From Pedobacter cryotolerans (GTDB taxonomy: Bacteria > Bacteroidota > Bacteroidia > Sphingobacteriales > Sphingobacteriaceae): 64,000 nt of DNA. The notes beneath the pieces were generated by a model. It worked only from the letters and a program-made list of their open reading frames with translations. It was not told the DNA's origin and searched no databases. This document shows, piece after piece, positions 8,869-19,469 of the stretch. The stretch's first letter is position 1. Each line of letters opens with the position of its first letter. The stretch lies in the NCBI RefSeq assembly GCF_005116475.1, contig NZ_SWBO01000011.1, forward strand, positions 1-64,000, given 5' to 3'. Made by a program: the position numbers and the translations under genes.

Positions 8869-11022
8869 ATGCCTTTTTCTTCTAAAAAAAACGCCTCAAC
8901 TCGTTATGGCCTTTTAGTATTTCTAATTTTAACTTTATTTATTTGTGCTATTTTTTTCTACATAAAATATAGTAAAGTAAACGATCTTACTAATGATATT
9001 AAACAACTTTCTGAACTAGAAGAGGATTATTCTCTTATTGATTCTTGCATAGTGGTACTGTACAAAGCAGATAATAACTCGAGGTTATATGCAGTTACCG
9101 GTAAAAAAGAATACATCAAACAATTTGCTAGCGATATTAATTTTGTTTCAAGTATTTTAAATAATATCAAAAGTGCCGCAGATGGCAATGAAAATAAAGA
9201 GCCCAAAAGTTTAAGTAGTTTAGTTGTTCAAAAGCGGATTAGAACCCAGCTTTATCTCAAATTGAGGCAATTAACTGATAGTTTAATTAGCGTATCAACA
9301 GGAATAGATACCTCTAATGCTACATTTAAAATTAATGAAGCCAAAGAGCTAACTTATAAACAGTTTAAAACTTTGGTTACGGTAGATACCATTCATACAT
9401 CTCAAATTGCCGAGGATAAGAAATTTTTACAAAAAGTAGGCGATTTATTTAGGGGTAAGAATAAAAATAAAGTTGCTGATACTTCGGTTAAATTTGTAAG
9501 AACTGAAATTAAATTGGATACTACTTTACAAAGCAAAAATTTCAACAAGCTTCAGTTAAAAAACATGAATAATTATTTCCGCAATTTATATGCGGCAAAT
9601 AATATGCTGAAAAAAAATGAGATTGCTATTCTTAAGCTTAATACCAGAATTATTACAGAAATTGTAAGTTTATTAAAGCGTTACAAGGATAAAGAAATTT
9701 CTTTTGTACAAATAAACAAGGCAGAATTTAAAAGTAATATAGAAGAAACTTTTAAAAGCATTGATAAGATTTTTGTTTTAAGTTTGATATTGCTTTCAGC
9801 ACTTGTTTTGGCAATATTATACAATCTCTGGAAAATATTTAAAAATGAAAGCGATCTAATCCATTATAGCCAAAAAGCCTCTCAATATGCTATTTCTAAG
9901 AGTAGATTTTTAGCAAATATGAGTCATGAAATTAGAACTCCTCTAAATTCTGTAGTCGGTTTTTCGGAGCAACTTACGCAGAGTGAATTAACTTTACAAC
10001 AATCTGAGCAAGTTAATGCAATAAGAAGTTCATCAATCATGTTATTAGAAGTTGTGAATGATATTTTAGATTTTTCTAAGTATGAAACAGGTAAAGTAAG
10101 TTTTGATCATATTTCATTCATTCCGTTTGATGCAATTACTGATGTTTTTAACAGTATTAAAATTCAAGCAATCAATAAAAATATCGAACTAAATAAGGAA
10201 ATGTCCATTAAAAGTGATTTGTGTTTTTCGGGTGATCCACTTCGATTAAAGCAAGTGCTAATGAATTTGCTTAGTAATGCCATTAAATTTACTGATGAAG
10301 GATCTGTTACACTAAAAGTGGAGGTGGGTAATCTTTCAAAAAAACAAAATTTGTTAAAAGTTGAAGTGGTTGATACAGGTATAGGGATTGGAAATGAAGA
10401 TATTGATATGATATTTGATGAATTTGCACAAGTTTATTATTCTTCTACCAAAATTAAACAAAAAGGAACCGGCTTAGGTTTGGCTATTTGTAAAAGAATA
10501 GTAGAGTTTCAGGGCGGAACCATTGGCGTAACAAGTGAGTTGGGAAAGGGTTCTGTTTTTAGTTTCGAAATACCTTATGAAATTGATGTTGATAATTTGG
10601 CTTTAAAAAATGAAATAAAAACTAACCTAGAAATAAACGGAATAGAAGGAGCACGTATTTTATTGGCCGACGATAATAAAATGAATATCCTTTTAGCCCA
10701 AACTGTATTAAAGAAATATAAAATAATTAGCGATGCAGCTCATGATGGTGTTGAAGCTTACGAGTTATTTAAGCTTAATGAATATGATTTAGTGCTAACC
10801 GATATTCAAATGCCTGAAATGGGAGGAGTTGAATTAACTAGAGTTATAAGAGCTAATGCGGATAGGGAAAAGGCAAAAATTCCAATATTAGGGGTTACTG
10901 CTAATGTTTTAGAAGAAGATAGGAAAAAATATATAGAATCTGGTATTGATGATTTAGTGTTAAAACCATTTTCTGAAAGAGATTTAATTGATAAAATTGC
11001 TACCTATTTAAAGAAAAACTAA
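8869..11022 (+). CDS. Hybrid sensor histidine kinase/response regulator
   Basis: A membrane-bound phosphorelay sensor of 717 residues. Segments in order: TM1 about 14-33; an extracytoplasmic, Lys/Asn-rich helical region about 34-300 with coiled-coil character; TM2 about 301-321; HisKA with the phospho-acceptor H353 in NMSHEIRTPLNSVVGF; HATPase_c with N-box N466/N470, DTGIGIG and GTGLGLAI; and a receiver domain with D645 (TDIQMPEMGG) and K699. There is no output domain, so phosphate probably moves to an Hpt protein or another regulator not in this window. It is a single gene; its 3' end overlaps the convergent yihY-like gene by four bases. The signal is unknown. Confidence 0.92.
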   Translation: MPFSSKKNASTRYGLLVFLILTLFICAIFFYIKYSKVNDLTNDIKQLSELEEDYSLIDSCIVVLYKADNNSRLYAVTGKKEYIKQFASDINFVSSILNNIKSAADGNENKEPKSLSSLVVQKRIRTQLYLKLRQLTDSLISVSTGIDTSNATFKINEAKELTYKQFKTLVTVDTIHTSQIAEDKKFLQKVGDLFRGKNKNKVADTSVKFVRTEIKLDTTLQSKNFNKLQLKNMNNYFRNLYAANNMLKKNEIAILKLNTRIITEIVSLLKRYKDKEISFVQINKAEFKSNIEETFKSIDKIFVLSLILLSALVLAILYNLWKIFKNESDLIHYSQKASQYAISKSRFLANMSHEIRTPLNSVVGFSEQLTQSELTLQQSEQVNAIRSSSIMLLEVVNDILDFSKYETGKVSFDHISFIPFDAITDVFNSIKIQAINKNIELNKEMSIKSDLCFSGDPLRLKQVLMNLLSNAIKFTDEGSVTLKVEVGNLSKKQNLLKVEVVDTGIGIGNEDIDMIFDEFAQVYYSSTKIKQKGTGLGLAICKRIVEFQGGTIGVTSELGKGSVFSFEIPYEIDVDNLALKNEIKTNLEINGIEGARILLADDNKMNILLAQTVLKKYKIISDAAHDGVEAYELFKLNEYDLVLTDIQMPEMGGVELTRVIRANADREKAKIPILGVTANVLEEDRKKYIESGIDDLVLKPFSERDLIDKIATYLKKN

Positions 11023-12020
11023 GTTTCTTCTGGGCAATCGACCGTATCTTCTGGATGTTGAGGAGGCAACACTGCAACTTTTTTCTCTACAACAATAGTT
11101 TTTAAGTGAACAGCATATTTACTCGGTGCAATTCCATCTGTGTATTTTTCTGCATAAGCCTGCGTAAACTCTGCTCCAAAATATAAAATAACAGAAGTGT
11201 AATAGATCCATACCAATATTACAATTATTGAACTTGCGGCACCAAATGCAGAACCTGGGTTACCTTTTTCTATGTATATGCCAATTACATATTTGCCCAG
11301 ACTAAACATTAACGCAGTAAATAATGCACCAATTAACGCTGGCTTCCATTCTAAATCAACATCGGGTAACACTTTAAATATTACGGCAAATATTATGGTT
11401 ACTATGGCAAGTGTTAAAACATTAGTTACAATGAGCATAAAAAAACCTGAAACTTCTTCAATTCCAATTCTTGATGCATATATTTCTAATTTATTGCCAA
11501 TACCCACCACAACGCTATTGATAACAAGAGAAACTAGAAGTAAAAAGCCTAATGAAGCAATGAGAGAGAATGATAATAAGCGATTAGTAATTAACTTTTT
11601 CCATCCTTTTTTTGGCACTGCTTTAACTTTCCATATTAAATTGATGCTGTCTTGTATTTCTATAAAAATGGCAGAAGATCCAATAAGTAAAGTTACTACA
11701 CCAATTATTAACCCCAATGTACTTTTGCCTGAGAAGTTGGCATTGTCAACAAAACCTTTTAACTGATTTGCTGCATCAACACCAATCATTTCACTAATCT
11801 CACCAAATAATTTGGTATTAGGATCCATGTTATCGCCTAAAAAAATACTTACAGCAGAAATTATAATGATGATTAAAGGAGTTAACGAGAATATGGTATA
11901 ATACGCTAATGCAGCGCTAAGTTTCAAAACTCTATCTTCTATAAAACCCTTGCCAGCAGCAATAAACAAATGGTATAATACAATAAAAAAACTTCTAATC
12001 TTTTTAATTAAAATCATCAT
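11019..12020 (-). CDS. YihY/BrkB-family inner-membrane protein
   Basis: A 333-residue integral membrane protein with about six hydrophobic segments. It carries the family landmarks ALAYYTIFSLTPLIIIIISA near residues 37-56, plus a late GSAFGAASSIIVILVWIYY segment and SVILYFGAEFTQAYA. The family is often called ribonuclease BN by old misannotation; its real role is unclear, with links to envelope processes. Here it is the third gene of the tamB-tamL operon (3 bp after tamL), which supports an envelope job. The C-terminus is polar and Pro-rich. The stop overlaps the convergent kinase gene by four bases, so both transcripts must read into each other. Confidence 0.85.
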   Translation of the reverse strand: MMILIKKIRSFFIVLYHLFIAAGKGFIEDRVLKLSAALAYYTIFSLTPLIIIIISAVSIFLGDNMDPNTKLFGEISEMIGVDAANQLKGFVDNANFSGKSTLGLIIGVVTLLIGSSAIFIEIQDSINLIWKVKAVPKKGWKKLITNRLLSFSLIASLGFLLLVSLVINSVVVGIGNKLEIYASRIGIEEVSGFFMLIVTNVLTLAIVTIIFAVIFKVLPDVDLEWKPALIGALFTALMFSLGKYVIGIYIEKGNPGSAFGAASSIIVILVWIYYTSVILYFGAEFTQAYAEKYTDGIAPSKYAVHLKTIVVEKKVAVLPPQHPEDTVDCPEET

Positions 12021-12023
12021 AAT

Positions 12024-14342
12024 TTAAAACGGATATCCGATGCCAATATTTAAAATAAAATTTTCTCTGCGCCAAGTTTTACTTCCAAAATCTATATCAT
12101 TTAAAACCCAACGTTGTCCATTAGGTAAAAATGGTTTTCTAATTGGAAATGCACCATCTAATCTAATTACAAAAATTTGGGCATCAACTCTTAAACCTGC
12201 ACCAGTACCAATCGCTAACTCAGTAAAAGCTCTATTTAGTTTAAATCCAGATCCTGGCCTACCCAAATCTGTAGTTCCTGGCGTTCCTGTATCTTCTTTT
12301 CTAAGCCAGATATTTCCAGCATCAACAAAAACAGCACCATGCAAAACACTCACAATTTTAAACCTTAGCTCTGTGTTCAGCATCATTTTTATATCACCAC
12401 CTTGGTCTGAAAACGTTTGGTCGTCAGGTACTTTATAAGTTCCAGGGCCGAGTGTTCTTGCTCTAAATGCCCTGATGTCATTACTTCCGCCAGCAAAAAA
12501 CTGCCGAACAAAAGGTAATGTTGTGGTATTGCCATAAGCAAAACCATACCCTAAATTAAGTCTGCTTGCCCAAGTTATATTTCTATTAATCTTGTAATAA
12601 TCTCTTAAATCAGCTTCTAATCTAACAAATTGGTTTAAAGATGTATTAAATAATCTTTTTTCGCCTAAGTTGTTTTTAGCTACAAAAAGCCCCCAAACGT
12701 TACCAGCAGTTTCAATTCCTCCATTAAAGTAAATATTGTTTCTTCTATAATCTTCCATTTGATTTGAGAAAGTGAAATTATAATTACTACCAATAATGAA
12801 TTGATTTTCTAATAAGCTCCTTAATACCGGGTTTTCTCTATAAAGGCGTTCTTCAGTTGTATCACTAGGGAAACCAGCTTGTACATAATTAACAGAAATA
12901 GGATTAAAAGTATGTTCTTTACGAGCATTTTCTTTCCAATTATATCCAAATTCTGCTTTAAATGCGTTAAGCGAGTACTGCGAACCTCTATTTAACAACT
13001 GATATGAGAGTAAAGCTACCGTTTTAGGGATAAAAGCATTTGTTGAACTAGGTTTGTAAAACGGAACAATAAACTGAGGAAAAGTTAATTTACCTTGTAG
13101 CGTTAATGAATATGAATTTAATCCTTTTGCTAAACCGCTATACTGCGTTTCGAAACCACCGCTGGCACTCACATCTAATTGTTCTGCTCCTCTAAATAAA
13201 TTACGTGTGGTTTGCGTAACCTTTACCTCCGAACCTACAAAATTGTTCGATTTATTTGTTCCAGTAACCGAAAAGCTCAATGAATTTTTCTTCAAAGGGG
13301 TTAAAAAAATGTTCAAATTAAGTTGATTGTTTTTAAAACTATCCAATGGTAAAAACTCAGCTCTAACATCTCTAAATGCACCCAAATTAACCATTCTATT
13401 TAAGGATTGATTATGATCGGTTCGGTTATAGTTTTCGCCTTTTTTAAAGAAAACTAAACGATCAAATAACTTTGGTTTAAATGTGTTTCTATCGTCGTAT
13501 ATATTAAAATCGTGGTATTTATTAGGTTCTAATGTTCTTAATAAACTATCTCTTCTTAAATTATAGTTTGGGAAAATGTTGATGTTATTTATGGTGTAGG
13601 GTTTTAATCCTGCATCTGGCGTAGTGTTTTTTATCGCAACATTAATATCAACCAAGTTTTTTCCAATAGTACTATCTACCTGTAAAATCAAATAATCAGG
13701 ACTGAAATAGAAATATCCGCTTTCTTTTAAATCATTATCAATTCTTATTCTTTCGTTTTTGTAAGTATCTAAATCGTAAAAATTACCAACTTTTAATAAG
13801 GTTTTATCTTTATTGATATTGATGATTTTGGTTAACGTTCCTGTATCTGGCGGAAAAGTAATGCTATTAATTTTATATCTAATACCTGTATTTGCGGTAT
13901 AAACAGCTTTACCTTTTTTGCCTTTAATTACTGTATCTCCAGTAACGTCTGCTTGCAAATATCCCTGGCTAATCAAAAAACTCTCTAATACATCGTTATT
14001 ATATTGGATTTTAACTTCACTTAATAAAACTGGTTTTTCACCAATTTTATTTTTAAGCCAATTACCAATTCCCTTTGGCTTAACAGTATCAGGCGCAAGA
14101 TTATGAATTAACAATTTCCATTTTATGCCAAGTAAAGATTTGTTAGGCCTAGGGCGAGTTTTGTTTTCTAATGAGATTTTGATGTCTTTCTCATTGTCTA
14201 TTTTCTTGCTCGAATCAGGATTGATAATTACATCAGCACCAGTATATAAATATTGTCCGGGCTTTAACTTTTTAGTAGTGCTACAACTCGCTAAAACTAC
14301 AAAAGCTAATAATATAAAAGTAGGTTTAATTAGTTGTCTCAT
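12024..14342 (-). CDS. tamL: TamL, lipoprotein-type Omp85/TamA-like outer-membrane assembly protein
   Basis: Starts with a lipoprotein signal (lipobox LASC, C20). About 350 residues of POTRA-like repeats follow, then a C-terminal 16-strand Omp85 beta-barrel region rich in aromatic alternation (for example QFFAGGSNDIRAFRARTLGP near 640, the conserved substrate-gate motif region) and a terminal strand ending NIGIGYPF. Total length is 772 residues. In Bacteroidota a lipidated TamA variant, TamL, pairs with TamB. Here tamB lies immediately upstream and overlaps tamL by 17 bp, so the two are made together. The likely role is outer-membrane protein or lipid transfer across the periplasm. Confidence 0.88.
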   Translation of the reverse strand: MRQLIKPTFILLAFVVLASCSTTKKLKPGQYLYTGADVIINPDSSKKIDNEKDIKISLENKTRPRPNKSLLGIKWKLLIHNLAPDTVKPKGIGNWLKNKIGEKPVLLSEVKIQYNNDVLESFLISQGYLQADVTGDTVIKGKKGKAVYTANTGIRYKINSITFPPDTGTLTKIININKDKTLLKVGNFYDLDTYKNERIRIDNDLKESGYFYFSPDYLILQVDSTIGKNLVDINVAIKNTTPDAGLKPYTINNINIFPNYNLRRDSLLRTLEPNKYHDFNIYDDRNTFKPKLFDRLVFFKKGENYNRTDHNQSLNRMVNLGAFRDVRAEFLPLDSFKNNQLNLNIFLTPLKKNSLSFSVTGTNKSNNFVGSEVKVTQTTRNLFRGAEQLDVSASGGFETQYSGLAKGLNSYSLTLQGKLTFPQFIVPFYKPSSTNAFIPKTVALLSYQLLNRGSQYSLNAFKAEFGYNWKENARKEHTFNPISVNYVQAGFPSDTTEERLYRENPVLRSLLENQFIIGSNYNFTFSNQMEDYRRNNIYFNGGIETAGNVWGLFVAKNNLGEKRLFNTSLNQFVRLEADLRDYYKINRNITWASRLNLGYGFAYGNTTTLPFVRQFFAGGSNDIRAFRARTLGPGTYKVPDDQTFSDQGGDIKMMLNTELRFKIVSVLHGAVFVDAGNIWLRKEDTGTPGTTDLGRPGSGFKLNRAFTELAIGTGAGLRVDAQIFVIRLDGAFPIRKPFLPNGQRWVLNDIDFGSKTWRRENFILNIGIGYPF

Positions 14343-17300
14343 TTTTTGGTTTTTGTTCTGTTTGGTTTCTTAATCGCTTTGCTCTTTTTTGAAAAATCTC
14401 TCTAAATTTATTGTAATCTACTACTAATGTAAATCCAACTCCAGTTTCAATAATCTGACCCTCCACAATTCCTTCATTTTGGTCGCGTCTGTAAAATCTC
14501 AATCTGTATCTTCCATCACTAGATAAGGCATAATCGATATTTACATTTCCTGCAATATTTGCATTGTTTTCTCCGGCAGTTCTTGGCCCTTCTAAACCGA
14601 AAGAGCTACCTACAGTTATGGTTAATCTATCATTTAATAGTTTTTTAGATAAGCCAACTTCTAAATCCGTTTTTTGCTCAAGCGAGCCAGTTGAATAATC
14701 TTCTGATGAGTTAACCCCAAAGTTTAAATCTACACCTTGAATTAAGTCTGAAGCTAAATTATTTAACTGTTCGGTTAATAATTTGCTTACACTAGAACGT
14801 GCTAAAGTAGAAACACCGCCGCCGCCGCCAGCTAAACTTTGGAAAGGATTATTGGCAATAAATCTATTTAAAGCAAGTAGGGCGAAAACTTGTTTGTTCA
14901 ACTCACTTTCATCTCTGTTGATGATATTTAATCGCGTTTGAGCCAAGCTTCCAATTGCACTTGTACGTTCGTTTTCTGGTAATTCTATTTTAAATGAGAT
15001 GCTCGGTTTAAGCAATTCATCTTTCATGTAAAGGTAAACCTGAAAAGGCAATTTTGTTTTTGCTTGTACGTTTTCAGGCTCGTTTAACAAATCAATAGGA
15101 GCTGCTAAAACCTCGTATAATGCAGTTAAATTTACCGTGGCTGCAGTTGGCTCGCCAGTCCAGATAATGGTACTGCCAGCAACAATTTTAAAAGGCCTTT
15201 TACCTAAAGGAGCAACAGTTAAACTGTATGAACCATCAACAACTTCGTAACGGCCAGTCATGCTAATTTTCCCGCTAGGATCTATTGTCGCGTTTAAATT
15301 TGCTTCGCCTCTAATGTTTAATTGATCTCCATTTTGCGGATCTACAACTACATTTAATTCTGCTTCTGGATCGGTAGTAATAGTTGCTACTAAGTTTAAT
15401 CCTTTCAATGGCGATTTGCTTACGCTGTCGGTTGTTAATGCTTTTTCACCGTTAAAAGGCGGAGCGTCTTTATCAACAAACTGTACAATGCCCTCTTGCT
15501 CAATTATAGATGGATCTGATGTTGGCAGCGCATAAAAGAATTTCGTTCCCTTGTCAACTCTTACATTCATATTCACATCTGGCTGGTTTAAATCTCCCCT
15601 AACTTTGATGTTACTGGTTAAATAAACCGTACCGTAAATCATATCATTATCGGCTGCAGTAGAGTTAATGGCTCTAAAATTATTGGTTCTAATATCCAAA
15701 CCAAATCTGATATTTTTAAAATCTGTAGTAAAAATATTCCCATCAATTATCGCCTTTTTACCTAAAGAGTCGATTAGTGTAAAGTCATCAAACCTAATTC
15801 CTTCATTATTAAAAGTAATTTCTTGAGTTGGCATTGTGAAATAAGAATTGATGTAGGCCACATTAAATGCGGCATCATTAAACTTCAGCGCACCTAATAT
15901 TTTTGGAGCAGTAGGTTCACCTTTAACAGTAAAATTTCCGGTTACTGTTCCTTTGCCTTGTCTTATTTGCCCCATACTCACACTTTCAATTTGGGTTAAA
16001 TCGATTTTATCAATATTAATGGCTAAATCCAAGGCACTTTGTGGCGCAGTATAGTAAAAACCGCTGGCTCTTAATTCATGTACACCTTTAAGCCTCACAT
16101 CAACTTCAAAAGCATTATTGGTATTGTTATTTACCAAAAGACTGAGCTCGCCAAGTTCATCTTTTTGGTAGCGTAATTTGTTAATGTTCAAATTTGCTTC
16201 AAATTTTGGTGTCGATGCTAAATCTTTAACATCAACCAAGCCGTTTATTGTTCCGCCAACTAAAGCGGTGTCAGCATCTGCAAATTTGGTTAAGGTTTCT
16301 ATCTCAAAGTTTTTAAACTCTACACGTAGCGGAGCGTTTGGTGTGTTGTTTATGCTATTTATGCTTAATAATTGTGTTCCCTGACTTAAGTTAAACTGAT
16401 TTGCCAAAATACCTGATTGACCGAATTGAATGTAGTTTTCTGGAGATACAGTCCACTTTTCGTAATCTAACAAAAGTTTGTTTGGATCAAGGTTAAATCT
16501 AAAATCCTTATTAATAGACTGAAAATTACCAGCAATAACGTATTTATCTTTGCGCTGTCTGTCTCTTAAAAAGATGTTTAAGCCTAATTGATTATTTGCA
16601 GCAGCACCAGAAATTTCTGTATTAAACAACACAACAGATGGGCTTTGAATACTCTTAATGTTTAGCGCATAATTTAACTTTTGGTTATTGTTATTTACCG
16701 CAAGGCGGATGCTATCCACATTAAAATCGCCATAAACTACTTTTGGAAAGGATGCATTCATGATCAAACTATCTTTTTCGGTATCAATTAATCCGCTCAT
16801 GCGAGAAGGTAAAAAGGTAGTAAGCTCAGGCACAAAATCTTGTAGAAACTTAGGGTTGTAAAGATTTACCACAAACCTAAATCGCTGATCGGGTATTTGA
16901 ACAACCTCACCAAATTGGTAGTATTTATTAATTTGGTTAATTACCGCATTACCAATTTTACTTAATTGATATTTGCCATCAATTTTGGCACTTAACAACT
17001 CAGATTTTAGGCTTAAACTGTTTGATGTTGCATTAGAAACCGCGTTAATCTGAACAGTATCAACATTAAATTTCTTTCCATCTTTTACCAATTGCAAGCC
17101 TGTAGCATACACATCTCCGTTTAAATAATCAACATCAGCTGTAGTAATATTTGCCTTAATATTTCCGGCAACTTTAAATTCAGTCGGACTAAAGTTTAAT
17201 TTTTGTAAATCAATTTGTTTTAAACCAACATTTGCTTTTATTGCCGGATATTTTCCTGCCAAATTAATTTGCGCAACTAAATCGAAATTGGCATTACTAT

Positions 17301-19314
17301 CTGGCATGTTACCTTTAATGTTAACCAACTGTTTAGCGTAAGTGCCACTCATTTTTAAGTTGCGGTAATTGTATTTATTGTAAACCGCACTAATTACGTT
17401 CGCATTAAATTTGGCATTGATTTTTTTAGGATCTAAACCTGTTCCAACTACATCAGCTTTAACCGTTACTCTACCAATAGTTGCCTGTTGTTTTAACAAT
17501 CTGCCGACATTAAAATTATTTAAACTCACATTAGCTTTATAACTTTCTCTGCCTTTAGGTCCTTTCATGCCAGCAACAATTACCGCACTACCCATGTCTG
17601 TTTGGATATTTAAATTGGTATTAAAATCGGTCATCGAACCTTTAAAATTACCTCTGGCATTTATGGCATTTGGCAATTCTATAGATGGTGGTAATGATCC
17701 TTTAGGCGCTAAAACCAAAATATCACTTTTGGTTAAACTAAACCTTTTAATATTTAAATCTAAGTAAGCTTTATTAATATCTGGTAAACCTTTGGCTACA
17801 CCACTTATGTCAATTTGCGTATTTCTTAAACCGTTAATTTTTAACTGAGCGATATTTAAATTGTTTAAATAACCATTTACATTAGCGTTTAAGGTTATTT
17901 TTTCATTTCTATAATTAGCAGGAATTGCGTCACTGAAAAATACAGCGTCTTTTAAGCCAATTACCGTATTTTTAAAGTTGAGGTTTAATTTAACACGCTC
18001 GGGGTTTTTTGTTAAATCATCTAATGATGTAAAGTTTAACTCTGTCGAATTATCAATGCTTGTATTTGGCGTTTTAACTACAAAATTGGCTAACTTAATT
18101 TGTTTGTCAGTATAAGTTGCATCGCCTCTTAATTCATTTAAAATAAATCCACTTTTATCTTTAAACGAACCGTTTTTAACTTTCACAATGATGCCGCCAT
18201 TGGCGTAGGTTAAATCATTGGCACCCAAATTAAGGTTGGTAATTTTTAAGTGGTTAAAATCTAAGCCTTTTGCAGGTTTTGCTCCCAAATTATCAAATTG
18301 AACTGTATTGTCGTTAAAATCAATTTTCTTTAAAAAAAGTTCCAAAGGCGATGATTGTATTGCAACCGTATCTTTTACCTGAACTAAATTATTGCTTGGA
18401 GCAGGTTTAAAAGCAAACAAGATATTCGATTTATTTAAACGTGCTTCATCTGCAGTGTATTTGCCATTTGTTAAGTCAACTTTTAAGTTTACTAAACCCA
18501 ACTCATTTATGTTGGCAATGGCTTTTGTTGTACTTAACTGGTCATCGTAATTAACCTTTACATTGCTAAACTCAAAATTTTGGATTTCAATATTCGGCAA
18601 TTTTCCTGTGGCCTTTTCAGTGCTATCTACACTTTTGGTAATTTGTTGTACCAGTTCAGTTAATGGTTTTTGCTGTAGGTAATTTAATGAGGTATTTTTT
18701 AAACTAAGTGATTTGATCACATAATTTTGATTGGCTAGATCGAAGTCTTTTATTTTGGTTTTAAACTCTCCTAAATAAAGTTTAACATCATTACCTGCTA
18801 CATCATCACGATAGGTAATTCCAATATCTTCAAACAAAACTTTGTCTATTCTAAATTTAAGCGGGGCTGATGTGGTATCTACTTTTGGATCTTTTTTCTC
18901 TTCGCTCATAAAGGCATCAACTAAAAAAGAAAAGTTAAAAGTAGTATCGGGATTGATGCGTTTTACATTAGCACGTATAGTTTTTAGCTCAATACTGTTA
19001 ATCTCAACAGTGTTTTTTAAGAGTTTAAATAAGCTGATGTCTACTTGTAATTTTTCGGCATAAAGTAAAGTATCACCTTGTTTATCTTCTATGTAAAATT
19101 TATTCAGCACCACATCTTTAGGCAAAGCAATTTTAATGCTTTCGAGGCTAACTTCTGTCTTGGTCTTATTTTTAAGGTAGGTTATTGCTTTATCTTTTAC
19201 AAAATTTTGAACTGCTGGAATATTTAGAGATAGTGCAACAAGAACAACAAGTAGGATAACACTTGCAATTGTCCACAGTAAAATCTTAAGGCCTTTACGT
19301 AAATATTTATTCAA
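14326..19314 (-). CDS. tamB: TamB, translocation/assembly module (AsmA/DUF490-type lipid-transfer bridge)
   Basis: A very large (1662 aa) periplasm-spanning protein. One N-terminal membrane anchor (about 9-31) is followed by a long run of beta-strand repeats of the AsmA-like, Vps13-like groove type, and a C-terminal TamB/DUF490 domain (about 1230-1650). That domain contains GRYEVVDGSYSLTVAP, FKIVAGSTIIWTGEPTAATV and a terminal segment rich in barrel-like strands. Known TamB proteins join the inner membrane to TamA in the outer membrane and carry lipid or help assemble outer-membrane proteins. It heads the operon tamB-tamL-yihY. A Gly-run (SLAGGGGGVSTL) lies near 1510. The end overlaps the tamL start by 17 bp in another frame. 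Confidence 0.9.
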   Translation of the reverse strand: MNKYLRKGLKILLWTIASVILLVVLVALSLNIPAVQNFVKDKAITYLKNKTKTEVSLESIKIALPKDVVLNKFYIEDKQGDTLLYAEKLQVDISLFKLLKNTVEINSIELKTIRANVKRINPDTTFNFSFLVDAFMSEEKKDPKVDTTSAPLKFRIDKVLFEDIGITYRDDVAGNDVKLYLGEFKTKIKDFDLANQNYVIKSLSLKNTSLNYLQQKPLTELVQQITKSVDSTEKATGKLPNIEIQNFEFSNVKVNYDDQLSTTKAIANINELGLVNLKVDLTNGKYTADEARLNKSNILFAFKPAPSNNLVQVKDTVAIQSSPLELFLKKIDFNDNTVQFDNLGAKPAKGLDFNHLKITNLNLGANDLTYANGGIIVKVKNGSFKDKSGFILNELRGDATYTDKQIKLANFVVKTPNTSIDNSTELNFTSLDDLTKNPERVKLNLNFKNTVIGLKDAVFFSDAIPANYRNEKITLNANVNGYLNNLNIAQLKINGLRNTQIDISGVAKGLPDINKAYLDLNIKRFSLTKSDILVLAPKGSLPPSIELPNAINARGNFKGSMTDFNTNLNIQTDMGSAVIVAGMKGPKGRESYKANVSLNNFNVGRLLKQQATIGRVTVKADVVGTGLDPKKINAKFNANVISAVYNKYNYRNLKMSGTYAKQLVNIKGNMPDSNANFDLVAQINLAGKYPAIKANVGLKQIDLQKLNFSPTEFKVAGNIKANITTADVDYLNGDVYATGLQLVKDGKKFNVDTVQINAVSNATSNSLSLKSELLSAKIDGKYQLSKIGNAVINQINKYYQFGEVVQIPDQRFRFVVNLYNPKFLQDFVPELTTFLPSRMSGLIDTEKDSLIMNASFPKVVYGDFNVDSIRLAVNNNNQKLNYALNIKSIQSPSVVLFNTEISGAAANNQLGLNIFLRDRQRKDKYVIAGNFQSINKDFRFNLDPNKLLLDYEKWTVSPENYIQFGQSGILANQFNLSQGTQLLSINSINNTPNAPLRVEFKNFEIETLTKFADADTALVGGTINGLVDVKDLASTPKFEANLNINKLRYQKDELGELSLLVNNNTNNAFEVDVRLKGVHELRASGFYYTAPQSALDLAINIDKIDLTQIESVSMGQIRQGKGTVTGNFTVKGEPTAPKILGALKFNDAAFNVAYINSYFTMPTQEITFNNEGIRFDDFTLIDSLGKKAIIDGNIFTTDFKNIRFGLDIRTNNFRAINSTAADNDMIYGTVYLTSNIKVRGDLNQPDVNMNVRVDKGTKFFYALPTSDPSIIEQEGIVQFVDKDAPPFNGEKALTTDSVSKSPLKGLNLVATITTDPEAELNVVVDPQNGDQLNIRGEANLNATIDPSGKISMTGRYEVVDGSYSLTVAPLGKRPFKIVAGSTIIWTGEPTAATVNLTALYEVLAAPIDLLNEPENVQAKTKLPFQVYLYMKDELLKPSISFKIELPENERTSAIGSLAQTRLNIINRDESELNKQVFALLALNRFIANNPFQSLAGGGGGVSTLARSSVSKLLTEQLNNLASDLIQGVDLNFGVNSSEDYSTGSLEQKTDLEVGLSKKLLNDRLTITVGSSFGLEGPRTAGENNANIAGNVNIDYALSSDGRYRLRFYRRDQNEGIVEGQIIETGVGFTLVVDYNKFREIFQKRAKRLRNQTEQKPKNETTN

Positions 19315-19469
19315 TTGAGATCAATTTTGGGATGGTAAGTTTAGTTTATTGCTAATATTATGCCACTAGTACAAAAAATAAACAACGGTTAATTAAAAAA
19401 GTTCTTTAGAAAATAAAGAAAAAATAACTTAGGTTTATAGCCCCACAAATTATTTGAGGATAAAGGAAT

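Noticed and set aside
11272..11766. Open frame of 164 codons antisense to the YihY-family gene
   Set aside because: The opposite strand encodes a clear membrane protein; this frame has no recognisable domain and is a shadow of it.
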